This document shows, piece after piece, positions 23,735 to 33,405 of a stretch of DNA of 37,637 bases; the stretch's first letter is position 1, and each line of letters starts with the position of its first letter. The translations under genes were made by a program, and so were the position numbers. Origin of the DNA: Candidatus Methanoperedens nitratireducens (GTDB lineage Archaea > Halobacteriota > Methanosarcinia > Methanosarcinales > Methanoperedenaceae); assembly GCF_900196725.1 (NCBI RefSeq), contig NZ_FZMP01000168.1:1-37637 (forward strand), read 5' to 3'. The notes below the pieces were generated by a model. The model did no database searches. It was not told where the DNA came from and was given only the letters and a program-made list of their open reading frames with translations.

Positions 23735-26700
23735 CTGCCACCTCCTTTCAACTGATCCATTTGCTTGGCAACTTCTGTCTGATAATACCTAAATCCCTCT
23801 TGCGGTTTAAATGCAGTAGGTGGACCTCCAGCTTTATTGTTTATAACGATAGTACCTAATCTATCATCCCAATATAAATCTTTGGTTGGACCGCTAAAGC
23901 TGGCCGAAGGCTTAGCTATTACATTACTCACATACTCTCTCCACTGGCCTTTATTCTGGAACAGTGTACCATATTCTTTGCCAAAAATACTGCCTATGCC
24001 AAGAACATGTTTTTCATAGCTACCATGTTTATCGATACTATTAACTAGAGTAAATATATTTCTTGCTACTGCCCCACTGGTTTTACCAGCCGCAGACATA
24101 ATTTTCCCTGCCGGTACTTCACCAGAAGTAATAGCTCCAATTGCTGCCATGCCGTAGTTACCTTTTTGTGCATCTTGCCCTGCTTGGATTAAACCGACTT
24201 GTCCGATAGGTGTAGTTAGAGACTGGAGAAAAGAAGTGATTTGCGGAGCATAGGTTACAAATGCCATAAATGCCGCTGCTGCCGCAATTTGGATGAAATT
24301 GCCATCGGGATCGCGAAATGCTAATGGGTTGTTTCTTCCGTAAGCGTAAGAGTTCAATAATTGAGGATCGGATAAGAGCTGTTGGGATTCAAGTTTAGTC
24401 AATTCTTTAAGTTTGACGCTATCTCCAACCGCCAAGTATGCCGGATCTTGCGAGATAAATCTCCCAGTTGATGCCTCATAGTATCTCGCATTCATATAAC
24501 TCAATCCTGTATCAGCATCGTATTCATGTCCAGCATATTTTCGTTGTTCTGAGAAAGTAGAAGCTTTTTCATCAAGTCGTATATCGCCATAGGGATAGTA
24601 ATCCATCAACTCTTCAACTGTTCCGGGGCCATTGGTAACTACATTTGAACCGGTAAGATGGTCAGCATGAACAAAATAGATTTGAGCGGCGGCGCCTGTA
24701 CCTTTGACCGTGGCAACAAGCTGATCTCTGGCAAATATCTGCTTGGTCGGCACCTCTCCGGTTATATTATAGTCTTTTGTAGGATAATAGGTAGTATCCG
24801 TGCCGTTGGAATATCCGATTCTCTGGCCGGAAACGTCGTAAATATAGCTGACGGTCATTGAACCGATCACTGATTGGGTTAATCTATTGTCATAGTTCCA
24901 GGTATTGGTTAGAGTGCCATCGGTTAATAAATTTCCATTATCGTCGTATGTGTAATTCGCGCTTCCAATACTGGTGACGGCATGAGGATTGGCTTTGCCT
25001 GTTTGGGAATAGGTATAGGCCACTCCATTTTTGGAAGTGATATTTCCGATGGCGTTGTAAGCGTAAGTTTCGGTATAGTTTTGTCCATTCACCGCTCCGG
25101 TAACAGTAGCGGAAAGCAAACGATTTAGAGAGTCGTAAGTATAATCAACTGTTTTTTTGGAGTTGGTAGCGGAATTATCGACAATTCTTGTAATATTGCC
25201 ATTGGCGTCATAAGTGTACGCTAAATCCTGCGCGTGAGCGCCGCCTGTTATAGTAGTAACTTTTGAACTTAGCCTATAGAGTTTAGTGGAATCGTAAGTA
25301 TTGGTGGTTGTAGTGCCGTTGGCATAGGTTTGAGAGGTGATTTTCTCAAGCGGAGAGTAGTTGAAGTTAGTTACGAGATCAGTAAAACCTGTTGCGCCGC
25401 TTGCTCCAGAAGGGTTGTTGTATAAAGCGGCAATATTGCTTGTAGTCAAAGCGGCGCTATAAATCCTCGCTTCGTCAAGCTTGCCGTCAAGATAGTTGCC
25501 GCTGCCCGGAGCAATGGCTCCCATTCTCAAAGGAGCAGTATTATCGTAAGTGACAGAACCTGTCCCGCCATAAGTTCCTGATACTTCTACTCCGTTGACG
25601 TAAAGGCTGATATTGTTGAGTCCTCGGATAACTGCGGCAATGTGGTACCAAGAGCCGGGAGCAACTACTCCGCCGCCAGAATCTTTGCCGGCAAGATTGG
25701 TTCCATCAGCATAAAATCCTCTGATTGCACCATTAGAAAGAATAATTAAGGCATAAGCCATTGTTTCCCAGCCAGTATCCCATTTGCTGATTACGGCAGT
25801 ATTAACATTTAAAGTATCAAGCTTCACCCAAGCACTCATGGTAATAGGAAGAGATGGGCTGAGAGAGGGAGAATCCGGAGCGATAATCTCATCATTGATC
25901 CCGTCAAGATCAAGAGCGTTGCCGGAGATTCCGGGAATATGATTGGCGTTAGTCATAGCGCCGGAGAGAGTTCCCGTATTGTTGTTCCCGCTGGAATCGC
26001 TGGCTGTGAGTCCGGTGGTTTCATCAAAGCTCCAACGGCTCAAGAGATTAGTGCTTGAAGGAAGGTTTGGGTCAGTGGTTTCTTTGGTTGAGATTTTTTC
26101 AAGCAAACCCGCAGAATTGTATTCGTATTTAACCTGAGAGTTATCTGGATTGGTGATTAAAGCCTGATTTCCTTGGCGGTCGTAAGTATATTGAGTAATA
26201 TAGTTTACCGAGCTGATGGTTTTAGTTTCTTTGGAAGTTAACCCGAGAGAATTGTATTCCTTTGCTTCGGTTGAAGCAGCATTAACAATGGAACAAATTC
26301 TTCCTTTGCCATTAACGCAAGTGTCGTAAGCGTAAGTTGCTTCTATGCCGGTTGCGCCGGTATAGTCTTCAGTGAGTTGCCGGTTAAGATCGTCATAGGT
26401 ATAGTTAATGGTCTGGACTTTGGGATCTTTTTGGGAAATTAAATTGCCGCTATTGTCGTAAGTATAAGTCCAGGTGCCAAAAGTAGTATCGGCTGAGGCG
26501 TGAAGATCTTGGGCGGTTAATCTTTGGCCCAAAGCATTGTAAGTGAAATTGCGGATATTTCCCAGAGCATCAGTGATTTTGGTAAGGTTGCCAACGCCAT
26601 CATAAGTATAGCTTGTGGTGAGCGTAGTCGAACCATGTTCATCGACTCGAATTAAATTACCATAAGCGTCTTTGTATAAATCTTTTTGAGTCCCTTTGGC

Positions 26701-29700
26701 ATCAGTTGTGGTAACTTTCCAATCGTCATAGGTGTTAGTAATTGTTCCAACGGCATTGGTTGTCTCGATTATTCGACCAAGCGGATCATAAGCATAAGTG
26801 GAGTAAAGCGTTGCGTCCGCCGTCGCTGAAGTTCTAGGTATACCAGTTGAAAAATACGGAAGCGATTCTTTTTGCAGTAGTCCCCTGTTATTGTAAACAA
26901 GATCTTTAACTGAGAAGTTATTAGCGTCTTCGGCTTCCTTTCTGGTTTGGATCAAACGGCCAAGACCATCAAAATAAGAATAAGAATCAACGCTGGTTGT
27001 GACATCCAGATAATCGGTTTTTTTAACGCTTACCGCATTAGCTGTGTCGGTGTAAACATAGACAGATTTCGTAACCCATACTCCAAGCGAAACTTGATCA
27101 GGTTGTTTTTCTCCAGTCACCCTGTCCAATCCATCGTAGATTGTTTGGAAGACAAAGCCATTGGGGTCAGTGGTTTGCTTGGGTTTTCCAGCTGAATAAT
27201 CATAAGTATATTGAGTTATCTGGCTCAAGGGATTGGTAACTGAAATGGGATAAAGATTATATGAATCATAAGCATAAGCGGTGATTTTACCTCTGGGATC
27301 AGTTGTTTGGGTTACCAAGCCGTAAGAGTTGTAAGATTTTTGGGTATTGATGTAATTCGTGCTGTCTTTCCAATTTTCTTCTTTGGTGAGATTGCCTTTG
27401 CCAACGCTGCCTAAAGCGAGATTATCGTAATAGTATCTTGATTCTTTGATTTTAGTAGCGCTTTGATTGGTTAAAGAGCTGGAAGAAGGCAAACCCAAAA
27501 CATTCAAACTAGAGTTTGAAGCGTATGTAATTGTTTCGGTTAGTTTGTCAGTACCAACATCGGTAAAGGTTCCATTATCAGATCCGGTTACTTCACCTAA
27601 TTGGATTTTTTGGGTAAGGTTGCCGTTAGTATTGTCGTAAGAGTAGGTTTCGGCTTTGTCTTTGTGGGTAGCGTTGCCATCATAGGTGAAATTGATCTTC
27701 TGGCTAAGTTTCACGAAATTCCTGTCATTACCCAAATCATAGTTTTCCCATTTGCTTATGGTTTTGGAATAGAGATTGCCTGAAATATCGTAATTTTCCG
27801 AACGATAGGGTTTGCCAATTTTTGAAGAGTGATCGCTGAACTCGCCTTGCGCGCTATTTGTGGCATCGCCTTGATGATAATAGGTTTTAGTAATATTGCC
27901 AGCCGCATCTGTTTTGGTGATTTTGGCAAACCCCGCGAATTTGCGGTCAAAGGCGGTGTTGTAGTAATACTTGCCGCCTTCATAAGAATAATTAGTAGTA
28001 GAAGTATTGCCAAAACTGTCGTTAGTGGCAATAGATTGGACGGTATCCATGATAAAAGGCAAGTTCGGATTGGAAAGAGTTGAGCCGGTTGAATACAAAG
28101 GCGTGGCCTTGTAGGCAATGTCTGTTTTGCCGCCTGTGGGGTAAGTGATTCTAGTAAGAAGATCGGATTTGGGGCCGTTATTCAGATAAACTTTTTTACT
28201 TTTAATAGGATAACAAACTGGATTAACCGAACCAAAACATATCGATGAAATATCCGTAGTCAAAGACCTAAGCATATCGGGCAAACCATCTCCATTAATA
28301 TCCGCAATCCTAACCGAAGGACTATAAGCACCTTGATCCCCTAGATAATAGAAAGCTAGAGGTATTGTTTGGCCGTTAAAGCTATAGGTAGTCCAACCTT
28401 TACCGTTGTTTAAATAAAGTTCGCCGTAATTTTGTTCTTGCCAGGTTCCGTCAGGTAATTGGATTGAACTACCGAACAAAGACCTCAACACGTCTGCTAA
28501 GCCATCTCCGTTAACATCTGCAATTCGCATTCCATTTGAATTAATGCTATAAGGATCGTAAAAAGGATGAGGATTGGAAAGAGAAGTTTCCTGCTCCCAA
28601 CCATTACCGCTATTCAGATAAACCTTATTAGCCGCAAGGTAATAGCAGGTTGGACTGGAACAAGGCGAACCAATATCAGTTGCAATGTACCTAAGCAGAT
28701 CCGGCAAATTATCCCCATTAATATCGGCGATTTGAACCGATTGGCTAATTCTGCCATCATCTTTATAGTAAAAAGCCATTGGTACAGGCCAAGAAGTACT
28801 TTGAGTCCAGCCATGGCCGTTATTAAGATAAACCTCTGAATTATTAGTCTCATACCAAACATCATTGCTTCCTTTTGTTGAATAAAGATACACGGATTTA
28901 ACTATATCAGCCAAACCGTCGCCATTGATATCCGAGATTTTAGACGCTTGAGTAATAACAACATTTCGTCCAGAAGAATCTGTTCCTCGAGAATAAAAAT
29001 CTACAGGTATACTCCATGAGGTATCAAGCGTCCAACCATGGCCGTTATTTATATAGACTTTTCTTGAAGCTGGAATATAGTAACAGTTGTAGCTATAATC
29101 GCCGTAACAAGCATCAGCCCCGCCTTCTATGGATCTCAATATATCCGCTAAACCATCGCCGTTAACATCAGCAATCTGAACCGAGGCTGCAAGCTTACTG
29201 TTTCTATAATATTGAAAAGCTACTGGTATAGTCCAAGAAGTGTCTTGGGTCCAGCCATGCCCATTATTAAGATAAACTTCTGATGAATTACTTTCCTGAT
29301 AAGTCCCGTCAGCTAATTTTGTTGACGAACGAAATGCAGATTTAAGCAAGTCTTGCAGACCATCCCCATTAACGTCCGCGATTTGAATTGATTGTGGGTA
29401 ATTACCATCGTTTCTGATATAAAAATCTACGGGTATTTGCCATGATGTATCTTCAGTCCAAGTCCTGTTGTTATCCCAGCTAACAAGCATCATTTTCTGA
29501 TAATCAAAACTTATTGCCGGAAGTATTGTAATGTTTCCACCGTCATCCTGTCCTGATTCTGTGATTGACCCGAGAAAGGATTGCGCTTTGTCAGTAGTTT
29601 TATAACCCAAAACATATTTCTTTACCCAATTCCCATTAACTTTCGTACGTATTTCATTGATCCGATAACTGGTAGTAACCGCGAATCCTGTTTTATATGA

Positions 29701-30690
29701 TTTTGCAGCATTGGATACTGTTTCTTTTAAGAATTCAACTTCAAAAATGCCGTCCGTTGCTCCGCTTCCGGTGTAAACAATCCTTGAGGGATAAATTTGC
29801 CCTGCGTCTTTAAGATATTCGTAACGGATATAGTTATCATTCGTATCGCGGACTTCTTCAAGCATCCATTTAAAAACCTTGGTGGAATCAGTTGGGTTAT
29901 CTTGTCTTGCGGCGGCACTGTAGCCGAATTTATACTTAGTCCCATTTTTATCTGTAACAAGCCAGGAATTATTGGAAAAATCATATTTCAGAAATTCTCC
30001 GTTATCCACTTTTGAACCATAACTTGTTCCGCTGATCAAAACCAGTTCTCCGGAAAGAGAAGAATTAAAATAATTTTCGGTATAGAGTTTATCAGTGCCT
30101 TTGCGATTGATTCTTTCAATGTATGGAATGTTTATATTCCAACCATAGCCAAAGGCGCTTTCTTCTGAAGATAATTGGCTGTTATAGGATAGTTTTAAAT
30201 CCGGCTGCAAACCGTTTCTTCCCGGAGGAACAGTTATTGGGTAGTCATAGGTTAAAGATCCGTTGATATCATTGGGATTCAAGATTATTTGTTTTTGAGA
30301 GCTAGAGGAGTTTGAAGAAGTAGAAGAAGTTGAGGAGTTGGAAGTCGCAGTCATAGCTTGAGCATCTGCGGTGGTATCTGTTCCATTTTTATCCTTTTTA
30401 TTTCCTTTATCCAAAATCAGAGAGTCTTTTGTCTTCCCTGAGTCAATCGAAGAAGCCTGTTCCGGGTTGCCAACTGGCGAGGCAGAATCGCTTTTCGCAT
30501 TATCGGTAGAGGAATTGGTAATTCCTGCGGTGTCAGTATTTGCTGGTACGGCCGTATTTTGCGGCGATAAACTTTCAGTTGCGGCCGGAGAACTGTTCTC
30601 CTCGGCTAAGGCCGGTGCTAAAGGCGCAATAATAAACAAAAAAGCTAACAACGCGCTTGTTAACTTAACAGACAATGAGTTCCCCTTCAT
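23731..30690 (-). CDS. secreted RHS/YD-repeat polymorphic toxin with VCBS and LamG domains
   Basis: 2319 aa. Residues 1-29 are a Sec signal peptide (LLAFLFIIAPLAPALAEE). A Ser/Thr/Asn-rich segment follows to about 135, then a SpvB/TcdB-like start. Six VCBS/FG-GAP motifs of the IADVNGDGLADILRS type lie between about 435 and 815, then YD/RHS repeats. A LamG-like insert lies at about 1560-1755, then more YD repeats. The RHS core is YPYGDIRLDE, YMNARYYEASTGRF and AYGRNNPLAFRDPDG (about 2045-2130). After a hydrophobic pre-toxin region, the last about 110 residues form a tip (KHVLG, YWDDRLGTIVI, TAFKPQEGFRYY) with the look of a BECR-type RNase, which is tentative. A Shine-Dalgarno-like AGGAGAGAGG lies unusually far upstream of the ATG. 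Confidence 0.9.
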   Translation of the reverse strand: MKGNSLSVKLTSALLAFLFIIAPLAPALAEENSSPAATESLSPQNTAVPANTDTAGITNSSTDNAKSDSASPVGNPEQASSIDSGKTKDSLILDKGNKKDKNGTDTTADAQAMTATSNSSTSSTSSNSSSSQKQIILNPNDINGSLTYDYPITVPPGRNGLQPDLKLSYNSQLSSEESAFGYGWNINIPYIERINRKGTDKLYTENYFNSSLSGELVLISGTSYGSKVDNGEFLKYDFSNNSWLVTDKNGTKYKFGYSAAARQDNPTDSTKVFKWMLEEVRDTNDNYIRYEYLKDAGQIYPSRIVYTGSGATDGIFEVEFLKETVSNAAKSYKTGFAVTTSYRINEIRTKVNGNWVKKYVLGYKTTDKAQSFLGSITESGQDDGGNITILPAISFDYQKMMLVSWDNNRTWTEDTSWQIPVDFYIRNDGNYPQSIQIADVNGDGLQDLLKSAFRSSTKLADGTYQESNSSEVYLNNGHGWTQDTSWTIPVAFQYYRNSKLAASVQIADVNGDGLADILRSIEGGADACYGDYSYNCYYIPASRKVYINNGHGWTLDTSWSIPVDFYSRGTDSSGRNVVITQASKISDINGDGLADIVKSVYLYSTKGSNDVWYETNNSEVYLNNGHGWTQSTSWPVPMAFYYKDDGRISQSVQIADINGDNLPDLLRYIATDIGSPCSSPTCYYLAANKVYLNSGNGWEQETSLSNPHPFYDPYSINSNGMRIADVNGDGLADVLRSLFGSSIQLPDGTWQEQNYGELYLNNGKGWTTYSFNGQTIPLAFYYLGDQGAYSPSVRIADINGDGLPDMLRSLTTDISSICFGSVNPVCYPIKSKKVYLNNGPKSDLLTRITYPTGGKTDIAYKATPLYSTGSTLSNPNLPFIMDTVQSIATNDSFGNTSTTNYSYEGGKYYYNTAFDRKFAGFAKITKTDAAGNITKTYYHQGDATNSAQGEFSDHSSKIGKPYRSENYDISGNLYSKTISKWENYDLGNDRNFVKLSQKINFTYDGNATHKDKAETYSYDNTNGNLTQKIQLGEVTGSDNGTFTDVGTDKLTETITYASNSSLNVLGLPSSSSLTNQSATKIKESRYYYDNLALGSVGKGNLTKEENWKDSTNYINTQKSYNSYGLVTQTTDPRGKITAYAYDSYNLYPISVTNPLSQITQYTYDYSAGKPKQTTDPNGFVFQTIYDGLDRVTGEKQPDQVSLGVWVTKSVYVYTDTANAVSVKKTDYLDVTTSVDSYSYFDGLGRLIQTRKEAEDANNFSVKDLVYNNRGLLQKESLPYFSTGIPRTSATADATLYSTYAYDPLGRIIETTNAVGTITNTYDDWKVTTTDAKGTQKDLYKDAYGNLIRVDEHGSTTLTTSYTYDGVGNLTKITDALGNIRNFTYNALGQRLTAQDLHASADTTFGTWTYTYDNSGNLISQKDPKVQTINYTYDDLNRQLTEDYTGATGIEATYAYDTCVNGKGRICSIVNAASTEAKEYNSLGLTSKETKTISSVNYITQYTYDRQGNQALITNPDNSQVKYEYNSAGLLEKISTKETTDPNLPSSTNLLSRWSFDETTGLTASDSSGNNNTGTLSGAMTNANHIPGISGNALDLDGINDEIIAPDSPSLSPSLPITMSAWVKLDTLNVNTAVISKWDTGWETMAYALIILSNGAIRGFYADGTNLAGKDSGGGVVAPGSWYHIAAVIRGLNNISLYVNGVEVSGTYGGTGSVTYDNTAPLRMGAIAPGSGNYLDGKLDEARIYSAALTTSNIAALYNNPSGASGATGFTDLVTNFNYSPLEKITSQTYANGTTTTNTYDSTKLYRLSSKVTTITGGAHAQDLAYTYDANGNITRIVDNSATNSKKTVDYTYDSLNRLLSATVTGAVNGQNYTETYAYNAIGNITSKNGVAYTYSQTGKANPHAVTSIGSANYTYDDNGNLLTDGTLTNTWNYDNRLTQSVIGSMTVSYIYDVSGQRIGYSNGTDTTYYPTKDYNITGEVPTKQIFARDQLVATVKGTGAAAQIYFVHADHLTGSNVVTNGPGTVEELMDYYPYGDIRLDEKASTFSEQRKYAGHEYDADTGLSYMNARYYEASTGRFISQDPAYLAVGDSVKLKELTKLESQQLLSDPQLLNSYAYGRNNPLAFRDPDGNFIQIAAAAAFMAFVTYAPQITSFLQSLTTPIGQVGLIQAGQDAQKGNYGMAAIGAITSGEVPAGKIMSAAGKTSGAVARNIFTLVNSIDKHGSYEKHVLGIGSIFGKEYGTLFQNKGQWREYVSNVIAKPSASFSGPTKDLYWDDRLGTIVINNKAGGPPTAFKPQEGFRYYQTEVAKQMDQLKGGGR

Positions 30691-30748
30691 ATGTTTTTTC
30701 GACGCAACCCTCTCTCCTTGGCACGCCAGATATAATGATTAAATTATC

Positions 30749-30757
30749 TTATCCACA
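30749..30757 (+). promoter_or_regulatory. DnaA box 1 (TTATCCACA)
   Basis: Exact match to the bacterial DnaA-box consensus, 63 bp from a second identical site in the same orientation (30812-30820), both in the RHS upstream region. Archaea lack DnaA, so this argues for bacterial ancestry. Confidence 0.55.
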
Positions 30758-30776
30758 ATTCCTGTAGATCAGAAAT

Positions 30777-30806
30777 AATATATCATAGATATGGATGAGA
30801 TGTCAA
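30777..30806 (-). promoter_or_regulatory. sigma70-type promoter of the RHS gene
   Basis: On the minus strand TTGACA (30801-30806) and TATATT (30777-30782) are 18 bp apart, about 85 bp upstream of the RHS ATG. One DnaA box lies just upstream and one downstream. Confidence 0.6.
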
Positions 30807-30811
30807 AAAAG

Positions 30812-30820
30812 TTATCCACA
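30812..30820 (+). promoter_or_regulatory. DnaA box 2 (TTATCCACA)
   Basis: Second exact DnaA-box match, adjacent to the RHS -35 element. Two boxes are too few to call an origin. Confidence 0.55.
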
Positions 30821-30887
30821 CTAAAAAGGTCTTTGGGTTGTGAATTACCCTGTAGGAGGGTTGTGAAAATTATTCGCTTTTAAAGGC

Positions 30888-30915
30888 TTGACTTCTTCAA
30901 AATCTCTGCTATAAT
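30888..30915 (+). promoter_or_regulatory. extended -10 sigma70 promoter
   Basis: TTGACT, 16-bp spacer, then TGC-TATAAT (extended -10). The predicted start is near 30922. It faces the 30-codon ORF, the terminator and the structured leader. Confidence 0.75.
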
Positions 30916-30947
30916 ATAGATAATTTACTAACACACCTAATTTACTT

Positions 30948-31040
30948 ATGTTAAAAGGCTTTATGCAAAGCAAAAAGGATCAAATGCTAGATATTAGCCT
31001 TAATTTTAGCCAATTTAAGAAAGGAATGATAAAAGCCTAA
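30948..31040 (+). CDS. 30-codon ORF in a short terminated transcript
   Basis: It encodes MLKGFMQSKKDQMLDISLNF and ten more residues ending in GMIKA. It starts about 26 nt after the predicted transcription start, has no Shine-Dalgarno, and ends 13 nt before an intrinsic terminator. It may be a leader peptide or a chance ORF within a small RNA of about 155 nt. Confidence 0.35.
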   Translation: MLKGFMQSKKDQMLDISLNFSQFKKGMIKA

Positions 31041-31053
31041 AAGTGAATTAAGT

Positions 31054-31076
31054 GTGGGAGTAATTCCCACTTTTTT
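31054..31076 (+). terminator. Rho-independent terminator
   Basis: Stem GTGGGA/TCCCAC with loop GTAAT followed by six T. Together with the promoter at 30888 it defines a short transcript, or an attenuator for the gene at 31358. Confidence 0.8.
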
Positions 31077-31080
31077 GTTC

Positions 31081-31252
31081 TTTAAAGGCTATGAAGACAG
31101 TAAAATTCATAGCGAACCTAATGATTTAGGTTTAAGAATGAAAAAACTCGACATTAGTCGAGATGTAGCCCTTTAAAAATTTATCAGTTTAATTTCTTCA
31201 GGACAGAAGTTTGGTTATAAGAGAGATGTAGCCAGAAGACTGTCTTGAAGAA
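31081..31252 (+). ncRNA. multi-hairpin leader RNA of unknown class
   Basis: Part 1: an outer stem TTTAAAGG (31081) with CCTTTAAA (31070 offset, 31170-31177) encloses CTATGAA/TTCATAG (31089-31112), AACCTAA/TTAGGTT (31115-31132) and CTCGAC-ATTA-GTCGAG (31147-31162). Part 2: a 13-bp stem TTCTTCAGGACAG/CTGTCTTGAAGAA (31194-31252) has an inner TGGTTA/TAGCCA. The 11-mer GAGATGTAGCC occurs in both parts (31160 and 31223). It lies just upstream of the gene at 31358. I cannot match it to a known riboswitch. Confidence 0.5.
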
Positions 31253-31357
31253 GCAAACGTTTTTTGTGTTTTGTATTTGGACAAAGTTTGCTACTTTACG
31301 GCAGAATTGAGATAACTGAAAATTAAAAGACCTTTAAGATCAGGAGTAATGACAGAA

Positions 31358-31951
31358 ATGGTAGTAAAAGGATTTGGATCAGTACATAAAAATGAACGGG
31401 TTGGAGAAAAGGGATTTAACGAAAGCCTATACAAATACGTGGCAATAATAATCGGTATATTCATTATAGCCGCATTTGTATGGTCCAACATGCCGCTGGC
31501 AAAGACCGTGTCAAATAGCATACAGACAACTACAGGTGTATCGACTAGCGATACAAGCACCGGAGCGGCGAATCCATCCCAGGTAAATAATGCTGGGCAG
31601 GAGACGGATGGAGTAGCAGGCGCATATATAGCAGGTGTATATACGCCAAAGTTCTATCCAAAAGGAGACACGATTTATCAAGGAGTAGACATAGATAACA
31701 TACCGGCAATAATACCCTTTAATAATGGTAAAGTCTATATAAAGGACATGAAACGTAAGGAAGATTATCTATCTGGGAATTTGGGTGCAGCAAGCGCTCG
31801 CTATAACGAAAGAGTATCCTTTACAATACTGGATAGTAATGGCCAATACCTAGGGGGTAACGGGCCATTCACAATATCGGATGAAAAAGAATCTTCTTTC
31901 AAAATTCCAATACCGGCAAACGCAAAATATCTAGTAATATCAAACGGATAG
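31358..31951 (+). CDS. membrane-anchored extracytoplasmic protein of unknown function
   Basis: About 197 aa. The ATG at 31358 is preferred to the one at 31349, since AGGAG ends 11 nt before the former and only 2 nt before the latter. A cytoplasmic basic head is followed by one transmembrane helix (YVAIIIGIFIIAAFVW), a Ser/Thr-rich linker (to about residue 85) and a beta-rich outer domain (SFTILDSNGQYLGGNGPFTI). I do not recognise the family. It follows the structured leader and ends in a terminator shared with the convergent gene. Confidence 0.65.
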   Translation: MVVKGFGSVHKNERVGEKGFNESLYKYVAIIIGIFIIAAFVWSNMPLAKTVSNSIQTTTGVSTSDTSTGAANPSQVNNAGQETDGVAGAYIAGVYTPKFYPKGDTIYQGVDIDNIPAIIPFNNGKVYIKDMKRKEDYLSGNLGAASARYNERVSFTILDSNGQYLGGNGPFTISDEKESSFKIPIPANAKYLVISNG

Positions 31952-31973
31952 ACAAATGTCTATCCGTATTTTT
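31944..31973. terminator. bidirectional terminator hairpin
   Basis: ACGGATAGACA and TGTCTATCCGT pair (31944-31967), followed by ATTTTT. The stop codon of the upstream gene lies in the left arm, and the convergent gene ends at 31972, so it can serve both. Confidence 0.7.
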
Positions 31974-33272
31974 ATAGATTTTCAATTGTAATATCTATCC
32001 AATCTTCTGCTACATTGCAAGCTTCATCTGTAATATGAAGCCATGCCTTATAAACCCCGGGCTTATCATAAGTATGATATGCTTTCATGGCAGAATCTTT
32101 GCACCCCGATATGGGAATAGGGAAAGGGAAAGGTCCGATAACCGGACACATAGTAACCACGGTATTACATCCTATATCTGAAACAAATCCACCTATAAAA
32201 TCATTATCAAAATCCATTTCATAACGAACAATGGGTTTACCGCTAATATTATAGGTAACTCCGTCAAAGAATATTTTTTCACCAACTTTTCCCCATATAC
32301 TTTTCGAATTTACATCAAACGCCGTCTTCCCCGCCCTTAAATCCGCTACCATGCAATGATACGCGTTATCATTCGCCAACGTCGTATCCGAACAAATTGA
32401 CTGGCAGGCAGATCCTCCGGTTGCTGAGGTAATAGAAGCAGTAGCGGGACTGGAGGCATAATTGGCAGTAGTACAAGTGGTCATTCCATTGATGACAAGC
32501 GATACGGCAGTGCTAGACGATCCTGCGTACGTGGCATCTCCGGCATAAACTGCTTGGACCTGATCGGTTACCGCGCATGTGGCAGTATAGCTGGTTGTAA
32601 AGTTTCCATCGGCACCGGAAGTTGCGCTAAACGTAGTTGAAGCGTTTAATGTGCTATTAACCTTATTGATCTTGATCGAACCCGCCACGCCTTTACCGGC
32701 AGTGTCAGTCAATTTTCCCGATAATGTTATACTATTACCGGGGGCTGTGCTTGAACCAGGGTTTGGGGATACTGTCAGGGTTAAAACCGTCGGAACCAAA
32801 GTTGCTCCTGATTTCGCGTAAACTTTCTTTCCATCAATGCAAACGCAAGGATTAGCCGCCGTCCCTGTGCCGGTGCGTTCGCGACGCAGGTATTTTTAGC
32901 GTCAGCATAACTATAGGTGCCTGCTCCGCTCACTCCTACCGATTTTAAAACAAGGATGTCGGGATTGATAGTGCTTAAGATCAGCCACGAAACAAGCGCT
33001 AGGATCAATCCGGTTACCGCCGAAGTAATGGCGTCTTTGGCTTCTTCCACCGAGCTCGGATTTCCGGCTGAAGTAAGATAGCGCATGCCTCCATAGATGA
33101 TCACGGCCATCGCCAGGATTCCGACCACGGAGATGAGGAAATTATAGAGTCCGGATAGATAAGTAAGCAATCCGGCATCGGCATTGACGCCGGGTATAGC
33201 AACCAAAGGCACGTAATTGGTATTGGGGGCCGCGGCTAAAGCCGGAGAAACGAATAAAAGATTTAAAAACAA
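31972..33272 (-). CDS. VirB2/pilin-like membrane protein with Ig-like exported domain, split by a frameshift
   Basis: The N-terminal part (33272-about 32870) has a signal-like start (LLFVSPALAAA), then two membrane helices around GILAMAVIIYGGMRYLTSAG and GLILALVSWLILSTI. This is the TrbC/VirB2-like arrangement common in Patescibacteria. In the next frame the protein continues without a gap: GTAANPCVCIDGKKVYAKSG, then an Ig-like/bacterial surface repeat (LTLTVSPNPGSSTAPGNSIT) and a PKD-like end with VYKAWLHITDEACN. One missing G in the GGG run near 32868 explains the break. The start is also uncertain (TTG at 33272, with in-frame TAA codons shortly upstream). Confidence 0.7.
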
Positions 33273-33405
33273 TACGGCAAAGATTAAAAATATTTTTTAT
33301 TACAGCAAAAAATTTTTGAAAACATAGTATTTTTAAAGATTTAAAATACCTAAAAATTATCCCGTAAGCGGAATCCCACTTGAACGGTACAAGCTACTCA
33401 TCAGT

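Noticed and set aside
24658-28118. Several 60-120-aa ORFs in other frames within the RHS gene
   Set aside because: All are shadows of the repetitive coding sequence, without start signals or recognisable domains.
28270-29400. Periodic DNA repeats as a possible CRISPR or satellite array
   Set aside because: They encode the VCBS/FG-GAP motifs of the RHS protein with codon-level variation, so they are coding repeats.
30749-30820. Calling the DnaA-box region an oriC
   Set aside because: Only two boxes, no dnaA/dnaN nearby and no clear unwinding element.
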